64,000 nucleotides of DNA from Dactylonectria macrodidyma (GCA_020744425.1 JAGMUV010000002.1:3020501-3084500); one strand, 5' to 3'; positions 45,514 to 60,017 are shown, counted from the stretch's first letter. Notes: a model not told the origin generated them from the sequence alone. Numbers and translations are program-made.

Positions 45514-48500
45514 ATGCGATTGCCCTTCCAGCGGCGTCGCTCCACGGCGCGCCAAGCCCAGAGCCTAGGTTCTAGTATCTTGGGAATGGCAGCTTTGGCA
45601 CCAGCGCTCGCGCAAGCCATCACATTCGACCCAGTGCCGTCAGCGAATCTAGATTTTTCAAAATTGGGGAGGATTGGTATTGTTGGAGACTTCAGCGGCA
45701 TCTCACTCTACGAATTTGAAGGCCAATCCTCGCGTGCGCGCAGCACAAACGGCAGCGAATCGCTTCTCGCGCAACTACCGAATGGCGCGCTGGGCTCCCT
45801 CGTTTCCAGCGACGCCTCGATACGGGCCATGTGTGCCTTTCAGCTCAGTAATGGGGATATGCAAGGTGTGGTAATAGGTGGTAATTTCACGAGCTTGGAC
45901 GGCACACAATCGAAGGCAATCGCGCTTTTCAACCCAAACACCACCGAAATCACCCCGCTAAGCGGCCTTGAGGGCGAGGTTAATGCAGTTCTCTGTGATC
46001 AGGAGCGAGATACCGTGTATGTCGGAGGCAATTTTATTGGAGCCAACTCCACCAACGCCATTGCATGGGTCGGGACCGATGGATGGACAAATCTTCCCTT
46101 TGCCGGATTTAACGGACCCGTGAATGCCATCACGAAGGCCTCAAACGGCCATATCATTTTCGGCGGTGTCTTCACTGGATTGGGAAACACCAGCACGCCC
46201 AGTCAACCAGATGGCCAAAGTATCAATCTTTCAAAGGCCAACATCAGCGCCTCGAACAGTGCCTCCACAACTGGATTTAGCGACCCCGAGAATATCGTTT
46301 GTTCAGGAGACACGGATACCTCTGGGAGCACATGGCTGCTCGAGGATGAGACTCCAGGTTACTGGGAAGCAGATTTCGGTTTCATGTTCAAGCCTACGAA
46401 GCTCAGACTCTGGAACACGCAACATGAGGACCGGGGGACCAAGACGTTCCGATTCATCGCCTTTCCTATCAATGGTATCATGAACTTCACCTACACCGAC
46501 CCCGATACTGGAAAGAATCAGACTTGTACCAGCGAATGCCCTCTCAACGATGTGGCTGAATACCAGGACTTCCACTTCATCAACCAAGTCGGCATGAACC
46601 AGTTCCGTATTGCCATTTCCGACTGGTATGGCAGTGGTGGTGGACTAGCCGGCATCGAACTTTTCCAGGACGACATTTTCGCATACGCTGTCACCGACTT
46701 CAACGAACCGTCATGTGGTGATATTGAATTCCCGTCTTCAGCAACTGCTACTGGCCCCTGGTCCGTGTCCCCGTCCCTGGAGAGCAATTCCCAGTACCTG
46801 ACTGCGGAACTCACTGGTAACTTCTCGAAGTCGGCCTCTGTGGTGTTCCTCCCTAACATCAAGGAGTCTGGCAACTACTCTGTGAACATGTACACACCTG
46901 GCTGCCAGCAAGATAATTCTTGCTTGACCAGAGGTCGTGTCAACGTTACTGGTGTTATGGAAAGTGGCGGTGGCTCCGATTTCACCACCACATTGTTCCA
47001 AACCAACAACTACGACAAATATGATCAGATCTACTTTGGGTACATTGAAGCAAGCTCTGATTCTTTCAAGCCTGCCATTACTCTCAGCGCCACTGACGAC
47101 CAAGACGTCGATACACTCACCATCGTTGCCCAAAGGGTTGGATTCACTCTCATTGACTCTACCGGAGGCCTCAATGGGCTGTTCGATTTCAACCCGGACG
47201 ACGCAGTGGTCAATACCTCAAGCATCCAAAACTCGACAATCAACAAGCTTGGCGCAAGTTTCGACAGCGCCTCGGGGGTAACCTCTTTGGTGACGGATGG
47301 CGAGACTACTTACGTCGGCGGCAACTTCACCTCCGATGATCATGACAACATTCTGGCCATTATCAAAGCTGAAGATGTTAAGACCCTCGATGGAGGTCTC
47401 AATGGCAAAGTGTTGAGCATGTACCTCAACAACACGAAGCTCTTCGTTGGCGGTGACTTTTCAAACACTGAGAACGGTTCCGTGACAGGCATGGACAACG
47501 TGGCCGTTTACGACACGGAAGAGGACTCGTGGGATGCTCTAGGTGCCGGCGTCGATGGAACCGTGGAGTACGTTGTGCCTCTGAGGATCAACATCACAGA
47601 GGATACCCCTGAAACCGTGATTGCTTTATCTGGCGTCTTTTCTCAGTGCAATGCATTCGACGACAACGATGTCCTCTCAGTTGACGGCTTCGCCATTTGG
47701 GTTCCTTCCAAGAGCAACTGGCTGCAAAACCTTGGCGGCAGTCTCCCTGGCTACAGTGGTGTTCTCACTGCAGCAATTTTAGATCTGCCCGATAACGGCG
47801 GTTCACTCTTTGCTGGCTCCATCTCCTCTGCCCAGCTTGGTGCGAACAGTGCTGCCACTTTGTCGGACGATGGCCTCGGCCAGTTCCCACTAACCGTTCA
47901 ACCCCAATCCTCGTCATCCAATTCCTCGAGTCTCAGCCGCCGGGACCTTGCTTCTGTCAGCGACATATCTGGGGTAGCGACCGGTCTGTTCTACGACGAG
48001 AATGACAAGAACATCACTGTCCTTGCAGGTCACTTCACCACCAGGTCGACAGATGGCGACGAGATCAACAACATTGTACTTATTGAGGACGACAAGGTCA
48101 CGGGGCTTAGTTCCAATATCTCCAGTGACTCGACATTCGTTACTCTCGCGCTTCGCGGCAGCACACTTTTCGCTGGCGGCAGTGTCAGCGGCACTGTGAA
48201 CGATGACGAAATTAACGGGATCTTGGCATACAATGTTGAATCCAAGTCCTTTGGCTCCCAGCCACCCCCGCTGTCAGGGGGGAACAGCACCGTCAACGCC
48301 ATTGCTGTTCGTCCTGACAGCGCCGATGTCTACGTGGGTGGATCTTTTGACCTAGCTGGTGCCTTGGATTGCCCAGGTGTGTGTACCTACAATATGGACT
48401 CGGACCAGTGGAACCGACCTGGCAGCGAGGTGAGGGGAACCGTCCACTGCCTGATGTGGACATCTGAAGACGATCTCATCGTCGGAGGTGACCTCAGCGC

Positions 48501-49258
48501 CAACGGCTCGGATACGCGATACCTGGCGAGCTGGGATGCCAAGAAGGAATCTTGGAGCGACTTCCCCAGCGCCGACGAAATCCCTGGCCCAGTCCAAGTC
48601 CTTGCTCCGGCGTCGAGCGACAAGGACCAGATCTGGATTGCAGGAACGTCGACGGATGATGACTCTGTGTTCATCATGAAATACGACGGGGACAACTGGC
48701 AGACAGCCAAGCCCTCGCTGTCGTCGGACAGCATCATTCGTGGCCTACAGATTTTTACTTTGACTGAGGAGCATGACGACAGTGATATCCTGGACAAGAA
48801 GCAGGTCTTGATGATCACAGGCTCCCTTGTCATTCCCAGCTTCGGCGTAGCATCAGCAGCCATCTTCAACGGCACCGCCTACCAACCATACGTGTTGACC
48901 ATCAACTCGGACAATTCTGCTGGGAGCATTGCGGGCATCTTCTCTCAGAAGGACGACTTCTTCTCGTCCGATGGTATGTCTGATCCAACCAACCTTGTCA
49001 TTTACGTCACTAACTTTCATCACAGGAAACAACATGCCCTTGGTCTTCGTTATTCTCATTGGACTTGCCATTTCGCTTGGCTTGATGCTCCTGCTTGTTC
49101 TCGCGGGCATCATTCTCGACCGGATACGTAAGAAGCGTGAGGGATATGCCCCTGCACCCACGTCAATGTACGACCGAGGAAGCGGTATACAAAGAGTACC
49201 ACCTCACGAGCTCTTCGAGTCTCTCGGACAGGGTCGAGCAGGTGCGCCACACGTTTAA
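45514..49258 (+). CDS. RAX2: RAX2-type cortical polarity protein
   Basis: This is a large type I membrane glycoprotein of the cell cortex. In yeast, Rax2 marks bud sites with Rax1; in filamentous fungi and Candida it affects hyphal polarity. Exons are 45514-48973 and 49026-49258 (52-base intron, GTATGT...TCACAG), giving 1230 residues. The N-terminus has a signal segment (LGMAALAPALAQA, end near residue 35). The ectodomain carries repeated beta-propeller-like signatures (VVIGGNFTSLDG, VYVGGNFIGANS, TYVGGNFTSDDH, LFVGGDFSNTEN, VYVGGSFDLAGA) with many N-x-S/T sites. Exon 2 supplies the membrane helix FVILIGLAISLGLMLLLVLA, a basic stop (DRIRKKRE) and a short tail ending GRAGAPHV. The frame after the donor continues to a false stop, so the intron is needed to reach the membrane anchor. 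Confidence 0.95.
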
Positions 49259-52200
49259 GATCCAGGTCTGGAGAGGATGTCGTCATTTTAGCAACAAGCA
49301 TGCGTGTCTGGTTTTTGTTTTGGCGTTTGGATAGGTGTCCAGGTATCGGACTTTGGGGGATGGGTTCACGGATTTTTTTCGAGGGGATGTCAAATCCCAC
49401 TCAGGTAACACGCGTGGACAGAGACAAGGACGACGCATCGTTGAACTCGAGGAAGTCAGCCACGACCCGTACTTGGGCTGGATTCCCGAGGTGCGGCCAC
49501 AAGACTTTTCCACCTTCAGACAAGTCGGTCCAGACACTCACCCGCTCTATTTCTTTCCTTGCCTTTTTTACACTTCGATTCATGAGGTCATGACCCGCTG
49601 GTTAATGTTTACCTGTCTATTTACTTCACCACAAGGGTCGATGCTCGTTACCCTATCTCTTTCGAGCCCTCCTTTTGTTCTCTTTCTTCGTTGTATAGTA
49701 TCTTTCAGCCAGTCTCCGCCATCAAGACTGCGGGTATGTCTAGGCACTCACGCCTTGGCTACTCTTACCCTTTCTTTTATCGTTGGCCAGAGGGTGAGGA
49801 ATATGGATCCGAGTTCCGGGAGGGGCGGATTTTTAGGAGCACTGTGTAAAAAAGGGGATATTTAGCAATGAAGGAACTTCGTCGACAACAGTTCATCTGA
49901 ATGAAGATAGTCCCATGACATCTCTTGTCGGAAGTGCCACTGTGATGTGAAAATAAAAGGAAGCACCATCATTCGGTATGGAGGGCCTCTCGCGCGTCGC
50001 CTGTCGTTGGGTCCTAAGACCCGGGGGATCCCTCTCTATGTCGTTCTTTTCATGACAATGTCGAGGTATTTTCTCTCCTGGAGGTACTTGATTCTAGTAG
50101 GGGTGCTTAGCAGGTTCTGTTTGTGGTACACCACTCCACAGGAGTGTTCTTGAAGCCCTTCTCGGTGATTCTCTCGCCTGGGAGTGTTGAAGTCTCTCTT
50201 GGTGGCCCCCTTTGACGATCGTCGTTGTTCTACTCGTTTCGGGGTGGAGTAAGTTCATTACATTGGCTTCCGAGAATAATATGGTTGGGTTTTATGTCGG
50301 ATGATCTCCCGTAGCGATGGTTAGGGTCAATTGATGTTCAATTACAGTCATGTGGATGGATTTCTTGGATTCTCCTTGTGTCCCTCATCTCCGGCTCCTT
50401 GCAAGTTGTGCAGTTGAGGAGCATGCGTTCTTCATATCAACAACATATTGCCATCACTTTAATACTTTACAATATGCGCCCGCCGAGGAAATACTAGCCA
50501 ACAAAATCGGTTGATGTGCTAAGCCCAAGTCGTCCCCCCCGAAGGATGGAACCATCACCGACTCCTCGAAAGCGACATACCTACCCTAGACCACGCCAGT
50601 ACCCTGAGAGCAACCTGCCTAAGATGTCTCACAAAAAGGGGCAACGTGTCTCCTTGAGCTGGTCGATCGATCTCCTCCTGGCCTTCTGTGGCTTCTCATC
50701 GCAAGTTCTGTTTTTGCTTTTGCTCTTGTCTCACTTATTGACCGTGTCTCGGCGGATTGCTTCACAATCACGCCGTGTGGGTGACGAGGGCATTACTGAC
50801 TGCCTACGTACGCAGCTTAAGCCCTTGGCACCTGTACATACCCCGGCTTGGGCAAACGAGAAATAATTGACGATTAATGACAATGGAGGGGCGTGTTGAT
50901 GCGATCGTGGCGGGGTGAATAAGTGGCGAGAACGTAGAGGAGCTCGTTGTTGGCTGGCGGTTCATTGGGCGCGTCTGACGTCAAGGTTCGAGAAGCCCAA
51001 CTCTGTGATGCAACACTTGCTTCCCAATGGCGATGTTTTCGGAATAATCACTGGTAGGTACTATGTAGATAACAGCTGCGAGGCACACGATAGGACGCAG
51101 TGATAGGACGCAGTGGCCAAAAGTTCCCTGCAGAAGCTTGATGACGGTTCGTGGCGTACCTTTCTCCTAACACCTTTTGGGGGCTATGGGGGAAAACACC
51201 GCAAACAGTTATGCCCGTTCATTCACACCACCCCCAGCTTGGAATGGGAGAGCCAGCCAGTGTACCCTGATGACGCAAGGTCTCATGCGGCCGGCCGAGA
51301 ATAAAGAACAAGACGCGGCAAGCCTTTGACGTGTCCAGTCAGGCAGATATGTCTTGTCATGAACTGGGCGCCGCCACGCTATCATAACCATCAGTGACGA
51401 GCGACACCAATTCAATTCGTCCCACGACGGGCTCCTGCACCGCCCATTCCACCGCGGACGCAGACGAAGGGAACGGGCGCGGGACGGGTATGCTACCCGG
51501 CCCACTGACACAGAGGCAGTGTTCTGGACTACGTACGTACCTCATACGTAGTCACAGACTCCCAGATTTCCTCGCAATTCAACGGCGTACACGTAGCAGG
51601 GAGCAGCAATAGAGGCAAATGCCAACTACCGGCGCCATGGAGACGGCAATTGGCAGGTTGGGTGAGTGGCGCCTTCAAGCGTGAGTTGGACCCTGTTGAG
51701 CTGTGTACCAGCCGGGAGATGGGCATTGCTGGAATCCCATGTCTGGTGGCAGCCCTCGAGGTCAACAAAGATTCCGGTACATCATGAAGGCTAACAAAAG
51801 AGCGCCAACTTGGTAGGCGCTCAAGCATGTCTCGGCGAGTTCGCGGGCGGACTCGAGTAGGCAAAAGCCACGTCCATTTCAGATTCGACGACCGACCAAC
51901 GCCTCGTCACGCTTGGGGCGCTGGAGAGACTTCATACGGGACGTTAACCATGATTGAGCATGATGCATGACTCAAGTCTCTTCCCGGTATGGGATGGTGA
52001 TTGAGACTCCCACTCCAGCATTGCCTGCCCTTGCCAGCCATTGCCGCCCCATCACACGAATGAGCAACACGCATATGCCCCTCAGCAGTGCTTGTTTTTT
52101 TGTTTTGTTTTTGTTTTTGGTCTGATCAGATGCATGGAAATGTGGGCAAAAGCGGGGAGGGCTCCATAAGCAAGCCGGCATTGAATCGGGAGCTGACTGT

Positions 52201-53393
52201 CACACATCTGAGACAGCATAAAGTTGGGCGAGACAGATGAGGAGCGAGCCAATGGCTTTTTCTACTTGTTCTGAGGGCAGAAGCTCAACATGTCAGTCAT
52301 GGCTCGCTTGACAAACAACTGCCAGGTTCAATACTGGACATTCTTTGTTGCGGATACGATGCATGCACGCTCACGCATACCATTGTTGGCTCGTTGATGG
52401 TCAACCTTAGAAACCCATCATGTATCTGCTAAGGCCCCAAGACACCTGGTTCAGGGTCCATCTGGTGGCGGCTGTCAAGCCAGGTCTCCTTTGCTGCACG
52501 GTGGCGCCTGGTTGGCTTCGATTGCCCTGCATAATAGGGCTGTCGCCATCTAGAAAACCTGTTCGCTGCAAGATTGGGGGTCACTGGTACCATGCCGTCG
52601 CGCGCAGCCATCTCGCTCTACGGAGTACAACTTTGTTGACCATTGACGGGCAATGACCGAGGTCGCGGATCCGGTGTTGACTATGGCCAGTGGAACATGC
52701 CACTCAGCCCAGTCTCAGCGAGTCAAGTACCGCCTCGCCCTGGGTTTCCCAAGTGACGACTTAAATGATGACTGAAGGCGAGAAGGACGAGGAATTCTAA
52801 GCCATAAAGGGTTGCACCAGTCGGTGGCGAATGCATCTATTCGTACGGAGAACCTACTGGTAGCACATGGGGGTCCTTGTTGCGAGGCGAGGGTAGGCTA
52901 GCACTTGCAACGGTTGCTTGCTGGCTGTGCCTCGACTGAGGACAAACATGACGGCGACTTGTCGACGTTCACTCTCGGGTTGATCCTGAGCAACGGCAAT
53001 CGGACAGGAAACCTCCCCCAAGGGTGCTTGATTCTTCTCTATCGTCATGCTTGGGCACCTCGCTTTGTCCGATGCTGTGACAGCAACTGGGGTGGACTGG
53101 CGGCTCTGGCAAATACCAGCTTGATATTCAGGGACTGATGATCCGCAATCGGCATTCCAACTGCCAGCGTCTGCTAGCTGTTTTCCCCTTACAGTCTCAG
53201 CTCCACCGCCTGCGGTCATTGGTGCCTTTGACCAACTGCTTTGTTTGCTGAGGTGCCTCCCCCTGCTGGCATCTTCCGCTTCTCGTTGGTTTATCGTGTT
53301 TTCTTCTTCCAGTGGCGCCGGCTCGAGTCCATCCCGAGAGAGCTAGTTGAGAGCCGATGACGCCGCTGCCTTTTGGCGCGCCCCGCCTTCCTC

Positions 53394-53418
53394 GACGGAG
53401 TACGGACTGTACTCCGTC
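53394..53418. repeat. Perfect 10-base inverted repeat with 5-base loop
   Basis: The arms GACGGAGTAC (53394-53403) and GTACTCCGTC (53409-53418) are exact reverse complements around GGACT. They could form a hairpin or bind a dimeric factor. Related CGGAGTAC words occur at about 52620 and 18842. Confidence 0.9.
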
Positions 53419-56400
53419 CCATGTGTGTACCGTACAGTAATTAATTATTTGCCAACCTTGTTCAGCACACCAACCATGCTTCTTGATGATGGACGCAGAG
53501 CCGGCCGAGAGACGTCCAGGCATGAAGCGGTTGGGTTCGAAATTCTATTCCACACCACGGTTTCCCCCCCGAGCTTTGTGTACCTGGCGACCTTCCTCCC
53601 CGCCCTGACGTCACGCGCCTGTTTCACACAAGGATCTGTCCGATTCCGGTGTTCTTGTCTTGCCAGGGAGTAGGGCTAGGGGGTGCGGAAAGCTGTGCGC
53701 GCGGCCAGGCCTGATGCTTGGGTACTGGTAAAAACCGACCTGTGTCGGGGCTTGGCGTCATGTACGTTGAGGATCTTACCATCGGGTGCTGGAAACAATC
53801 CAATCATCCTGGAGAAAACGTCCGTCAGTAAGCCCTGGGCAACGGTTCGGGCAAACGTGTACCATGGTGGTCCTCCCATCAAAGGCTTGCCACACGTGCG
53901 TGGTGGACTCTCATTTTTTGACCGTCTGGACCCTTATTACCTGAATCGCGGGTTGTCGTAGAGCCAGAGAAGAATGATCGACTTGAGAAGACCTGATCTA
54001 GGAATGCTGCCGGATTTCCAGAGCCCAATGCAGCTTGCCCCTCCCCCATTTGCTTAGCCCCGAGCCAGTATGTACCGGTGCCGATAGCAATGTTGTGCCT
54101 GTTCGCAACGGTCTCTCACGCGGCAGAGCGCTGTGGCCAAGTTTCATTCCCCAGAGTCACGCTTGTCAGCATCTCTCGTCCTCGTCGAGGAAAGTCTCCT
54201 TTCTTGGCTTGCTGCCTAGGCCCCTCGTCCACCACTTTCTTGACTAGGGTCTTCCCAGCGGAGCCCTTTAAAGTGGGGACGTGAAATCCTACGTTACGTC
54301 CAGCGACAACCTTTCAAAACCGAAACAGCGGAATTTCAGTAGATGTGGTTCGCTCTTGGAGCTTGGGGTTGCGACAGGGGATCGGATATTTCTTTTTCAA
54401 TAGCGGCTCTGGTAATATTGGATGAACTGCGCAGATCTGCTGTCGCGATGTTGAGATTGGGTTCACCACTTGACTGATTGCGGATGTGCAGCTGAGTAGC
54501 ACTACTTCAAACGGCGTGAGCCGCATGTTGCCCCTCGAAAATGAGGTCTCGGTGATAAACGCGGTCTTGGAAAGTATCTGAGAGATGCCTGAAGCAAACA
54601 ATGCCAAGACCCGCGATCAACCAGTTCGTTGCTCCCACTCCTCGACACACCAAATGCACCGCATCTCCTCGTCCTTGGGCGATTTAGAGAGCGCATCGGC
54701 CGACGTTTTCGCTCTGCAACGCTCAGTTAGTGCGGCGAGCTGAAATGGAGAGCTGGACACGATTCCCTGACGAGTTCTCCCAGTGCTAACGTTGGAATGT
54801 CTGGATCTTGGATCTGTTAAGCAAGGGTCTTAGCTAGGACTGCTTAGGTTAGGCGTTACGGATATTCTTCGCCCCCTCCAACAAAACATAATTCAGCTGA
54901 TCCTCGATAATTACTGAGAGCAAGGGAAACCAGTATCTGAGGATTGGTGTGAAGCTCGGACGGGCATTGACGGCATCTTTTCGTTGTAATCTCATCAAAA
55001 CCCACTTGGTGATTAGATTGCGAGATGAGGTCAAAGAAATCAAGTCCCGAGGTGAGCCAAGCAATGCGAGACTGACCTAGCAGTCGTAGTCACGAAGTTG
55101 AGCTTTGGATCTCTGCCGTTGAGGTTGCATTCTTCCCTTGGAGGTGGACTGGGGAATGCTGGTCGATTCTGAGACTCACCCCGGTCTTGTGCATGGGCTC
55201 TAACTGGCCTGTCAACTGCCTGTGTTGCCACTGGGTCGGTAGCCCCGACCCTTTCATTTAGCATGAGAGATGATCCTCTGGCTTGAACCCGGGAAGGCTG
55301 ATGACAGCGTCAGGTCACTCTCTTTCGTACCATTTTCGTCGTTGGGTAACACTCTCCGGACTTGACCGGCTTCTAGAAGACGTGAGGCTGCCGAATGAGG
55401 AGATGCATGCATGGGATACCTATCGGATGTGCCCATGCAGGAAACAAACAGGGCGTGACGCCGATGCAAAAGGACCGTTTGCATCTGCCGGCGCTGGCGC
55501 TTGATCGACGTATCGTCAATCTCGGGTATCTGGATCAAACGAACTAGGGAGGCACTCCGAACTCGAAATCACGGCCTTTGCCATCCGAAGAGACTCGACG
55601 CAACTGGGCAACAATCGAGGGCTGAGATTCCTGATCTCAACGAGATTAAGTAGCCATGGCTGAGTTGTTTGTGAGGCCACCAGAGCAGAGAAGCCAAGCG
55701 CGTTGACTTCTTTCGTGTACTCGAGGGCATTGTCGGCCCCTTGGAGGTACCAGCTGCAAAGTTGGCTTTGGCAAGGCTTTCGAGTTTGCAGATTTTGGCT
55801 GCTGATGGTTGTTGTCACCACAGATCCATAAGATGACCATAATCAGAGGGGTCCAGGGCACCCCTGCGATAAAGTTGTTTCAGCCATCCAATTTGGGCCT
55901 ACCGCTTCTGTATCCACGCCCTCAAATTGGGATTAGCTGGAGAGATTGGCCGATTTGGTGAACTACCTAAGACCTTGGACTAAAATAGGGCAAACAACGG
56001 GAAACACGCAGCTGACATCGGCCGAAATCTTCCTCAAGATATTGGGTTTGCCACAAAGGAGAAAAGAACGGCCCTAGAGACGCGGGGACTGCTGGGAGGG
56101 GCTGGCCTGTCACTTTCATGTTGCATCAGTGGGCGCTCGGGACGCAAGCCCATGTTGTTTTGGCGTGCTTTCACTTCGTGGAGAAGAGAGTGATGAACCT
56201 CGGTGCGTTTCCACCATGCTTGACTATCCGTATTCTGACAAACCTCTACTTCGCGGTCAATGGTGTCGCTTAAACTCATCAGAACGAATTCTAGACGCTT
56301 TTGAGGCGCTTGATGAGATAGATGAGTTGGGTTGAGTTGAGGCGGGTAGAGTTTGGGTGGCAGGCTGGGCGGACTGTGTCTAATTACCCTCCTTACCTCA

Positions 56401-59400
56401 CCTAGCAAGGCAGGCGTCGAAAGTAAAAGTGATCGATCGTTCGTGAACTAGTTTGACGTGCGTGAGCAATGTGGTGACTGCTCTCTGGTCTTGACTACCT
56501 GTAGCCTAGTTCCAGGTGAGGAAGAGGGCTACAGGGCTTGGCCTTTGAGCGGCTGGCTTAACGCCGATAAAGAGTTAAAGTGATTGAAGCGGGTGGACGG
56601 ACGACGTGTCCGGGCTCTGGCGGTGGTCAAGAGCTAAGGCGTCGAAGCCTCTCAAGCGGTCTGTGGTGTCTTGTGGTGTGTGTTGGATTCGACTGGCGGC
56701 ACCAGGCCATGCCCCATGCCCCCCAAAGCCTTGGCTTAGCCCTGAGTCTAAGTCCCATGGTTGCCATTTGTGTTTCCCATCCCATGCCAAATCAGATTCA
56801 GATTTGCGGCCTCAGGCAGCCCAGTGTTATTCCCGGAGCGGCTTGGAGTGGAAGCACGAGGAGGAGGGCGTGCGTGATGGCGGACTGGTTGCGACAGCGG
56901 CGCCCCATGTCTAGCGTGGGCGCCACTCCCATCATCCGGCCAGCGAATGGGCGGGAAAAGCGGAGCATGGGAGCTGCAATGCGGCCTGAGGTGTCGACGG
57001 AGAGACAGCGAGCATGCCCAAGAAGAGGAGGGTGCAGTAGCTCAAGCAGTAGCAGCAGCAGCGTGCGTCCGAGGCTTGCTGGGATGGGATGTGGATGAGG
57101 ATGTTTCTGGAGGTGGCATGCAGTGTGCGATGTAGGCAAGGTGAATATGGTAAGGTTGGCCTGGGTACCTACCTTAGAGTTAAGTGGCCCGGCCTGCACA
57201 GGAATGCGGGAAGGCGGGCACCGTGAGGGGAAGGCAGGAGCGCTCAAGGATGGCGACAAAGTGATACAGTAGGTACCTCTTGAGGAAGTGGTGACGGGCG
57301 GATTCAGGATTGCACAGTGCGCGTGTGGGAACACACGATTTCAAGATAGCATAAGATCGGACTACGGTGCCCGGAATCCGGAGCAATTGTGCCCTGGACC
57401 TTAGCTGAATTGAGGCAAATGGAAGTGGGGGAACTGCATCATACAGTGTGTAGAGCAATTGCCACTCCAAGTGGCGAGACTCGGTGCTGGTGTCAGTGTC
57501 GATGCATTCGCATCGTCAGAGCAATGTCTCTGTTGTTGTTGGTCTCGGAAAGTGGCTGTCTTCGTCCGTCATTCTTCGTTTTCTTCTTTCTTTTCTGCTG
57601 CTCTCATTCACCGTGGCGGTGACACACGCAACGTGAGACCTTTTTTTTTTTTCCCTTTCCTTTCCTTGGGATAAAGGCGCTCCTTGAAGTGGAGGAGGCG
57701 TCCAGCTAGCAACAGGGACAAGGCGAAATCGGGCCAAGGTGGGCCAAGGCCATTAGCCATCGCGCGCAGCATCGGTAGAAAGCAGTAGTACCGGAGGGGC
57801 CAGCGGGCAAGAGACAGGGTATGGGCACAACATTGTCAGGGCATAGACAGGGGAGGGCTAGTTGGGTTGGCTACAATCATACAGTCCCATGATGGACGGC
57901 GACACTGTTATGATATGAGAGTTTGGCTTTCCAGGCCACCAGGTAGCACCTGCCGCACAGTACGAGCCCGAACAGAGCCACTTGCAACTGCCAGGACAAA
58001 GCGGACACTCTCAGACACCCACCACGCACGGCTCGACTGAACCACAGTCAGTGCCAATTCATCCCCATCCAACCTTCTCCCATTCAATCATGACTGTGCC
58101 CGCGCTTGGATACTACCCTCGAAGCCATGCTATGTAACCGTCGACTATCCAAGGACCAGGCCATCTGAGCAAGCGAAGGCTGCAACGCATGGGGAAGCAA
58201 GCCCGGGACTGGAGGGAAGAGGGGAGGGGAGAGAGCAGGGAGGCTCAAGGAGTTAAACCGTGGGTCGGCGATATGGCATCACTCCAACACCATCGCTTTA
58301 ACACCACCTCTCCAACACCACCACCTCCCCCAGCATAGCGCATTGGATTGGGCGCTCTGGCCCTTACTATGGGGCTTCTCTTGCACCGTTCAACGTGCAG
58401 CATGGTTGTTACCGCCTCCCCTCCCAAAAGTCCAGCGGTCGACCTCAATTCCCACTCAGTGTGGACGTTGTCCCACCCCGACTTTGGAACGCTGGAGCAC
58501 GATGACGGTGATATCTCAGGGTTTGCCAACGTGTGGCCTTGCCCTTGTGAGAGAGCGCCGCGGCATCTCGGGGAGGGGGTACTACGTCAGTCTGTGGTCT
58601 CACGACCTTGCTGGGCTGGGCAAACCTGACCAACTGATGTCAGTGCCCCTTTGTCGCCCCCAAAGTTGATGGCTATGAAGGCTCTCCCTGGCGCTGGCGC
58701 TGGTGCTTCTTTCGATCCACGTCCCGGTTTCCAGCTCACGCCTTGCCTCTCCAGCAGCACTGTTTCAATTCCTTCACCGTCTGCCGTTCCCTGTGTTTCC
58801 TGTCTTACTCCGGGTCCCACAGGCCCACACCCAAAACAACACAACCCTGGCGCTGTCTCTTGACGTGCCTTTCCTTACGTCAGGGTTCTGATGGGTCGAC
58901 ACCCTCCCGCAACAGGGGCGTTGCGGCTTGACGCCTCCCGGACGTTTTTGGTCGTCGAGAAGGTATCTGGTACGTCTTGGCCTAGTCGGCCAACCTCCCC
59001 TGGCGTTGCTTGTTGACGTGGGATCCTCCCCGACTCCCCATGACCAGCGACTTGATGGCGCATCGATGGCCACCCAGGACACCAGGACCACCACCAGGAC
59101 CATCACGGCTAAGCTCTGTTGCCAATTCCCCAACGCTAAACAAGCGTGGGCGGATCCCTCGATGGTGCCGTTGAGTGGCTTGCGGTCCTCGGGGCTCTCG
59201 ATATCCGCCGACAGTGTCCTCACAGTCCACCCCCCAAGTCTTGCGGAGCCTGCTCATTGCTCAACCACAGAGGGACCCTGCATACTCCCGCCCTGCCCAG
59301 TCGCCCTGCCCACCTCAAGTCCCAGCCCGCTACGTACCTTGGTACCTCCCGCCTCCGGCCTTGCAACTCATCTGAGACCCTCCACATCAGTGGCGTTCGC

Positions 59401-59979
59401 CGTCTCTTGGCCCTTGGGGGGAGCGGGGGGCCCTTTTGCAAACTGCCGTACGTAGCCTTACCCACCCTGTTTAATCCCCATCTCATTCATCCGTCGTTGC
59501 TGGCTCTCACACCTGGTACTTGCGACCACCCCCCACCCCCCCTGAGCCAGAGGGGGAGTCAAGCATACCCCGTAACCTCGTCCCTCTTCTCCCACCCCCC
59601 CCTTTCTGATCCACAGAGTTCACTCGGTGTCGATATCATTTTTGCCGTTCGTCGTCTGGAAAGGATACATGTATAAACCGTTGCCTCGTCGCTCGTTCCA
59701 TAACGTTTACTTGGTTTTCGCACGCAACTTCAATTTCGGCCAGAAAGCAAGACGGAAATATCTTTTCCACCCAAGCAATTTCAAATTGACCAGAGAAGTT
59801 GATACGCCAGGAGCGTCTATCTAAGATTTTCCGACCAAAGCCTTCTGGGGACGTCGCTGATCTTTGCGCCGTCTTGGTACCGCGGACGCTATCTGGCTGC
59901 CGTGGGCTGTCAAAATTGACTTGAGAGGCCATCATCTTATGCAACCCACAACCCCCTGGTCCGCTGCTTGGTCCTACGA

Positions 59980-60017
59980 CCCTACTTCATCGCACCAACC
60001 CTACTTCATCGCACCAA
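59980..60017 (+). repeat. Tandem duplication of a 19-base unit
   Basis: CCCTACTTCATCGCACCAA is present twice, head to tail without spacer, about 400 bases before the FlbC-like start codon. Confidence 0.95.

Noticed and set aside
50546..50866. 106-residue ATG frame with one hydrophobic segment
   Set aside because: There is no recognisable family and no support beyond openness; it could be real but I cannot support it.
53683..53961. 92-residue plus-strand frame
   Set aside because: It starts with GTG rather than ATG and no splice-linked exon or family was found.
54849..55861. Series of minus-strand frames that looked like exons of a decayed gene
   Set aside because: Local stretches look protein-like, but I could not connect them with canonical introns or recognise a domain.
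56580..57098. 172-residue plus-strand frame
   Set aside because: Composition is driven by simple AGC repeats (poly-Ser) and there is an equally open antisense frame.
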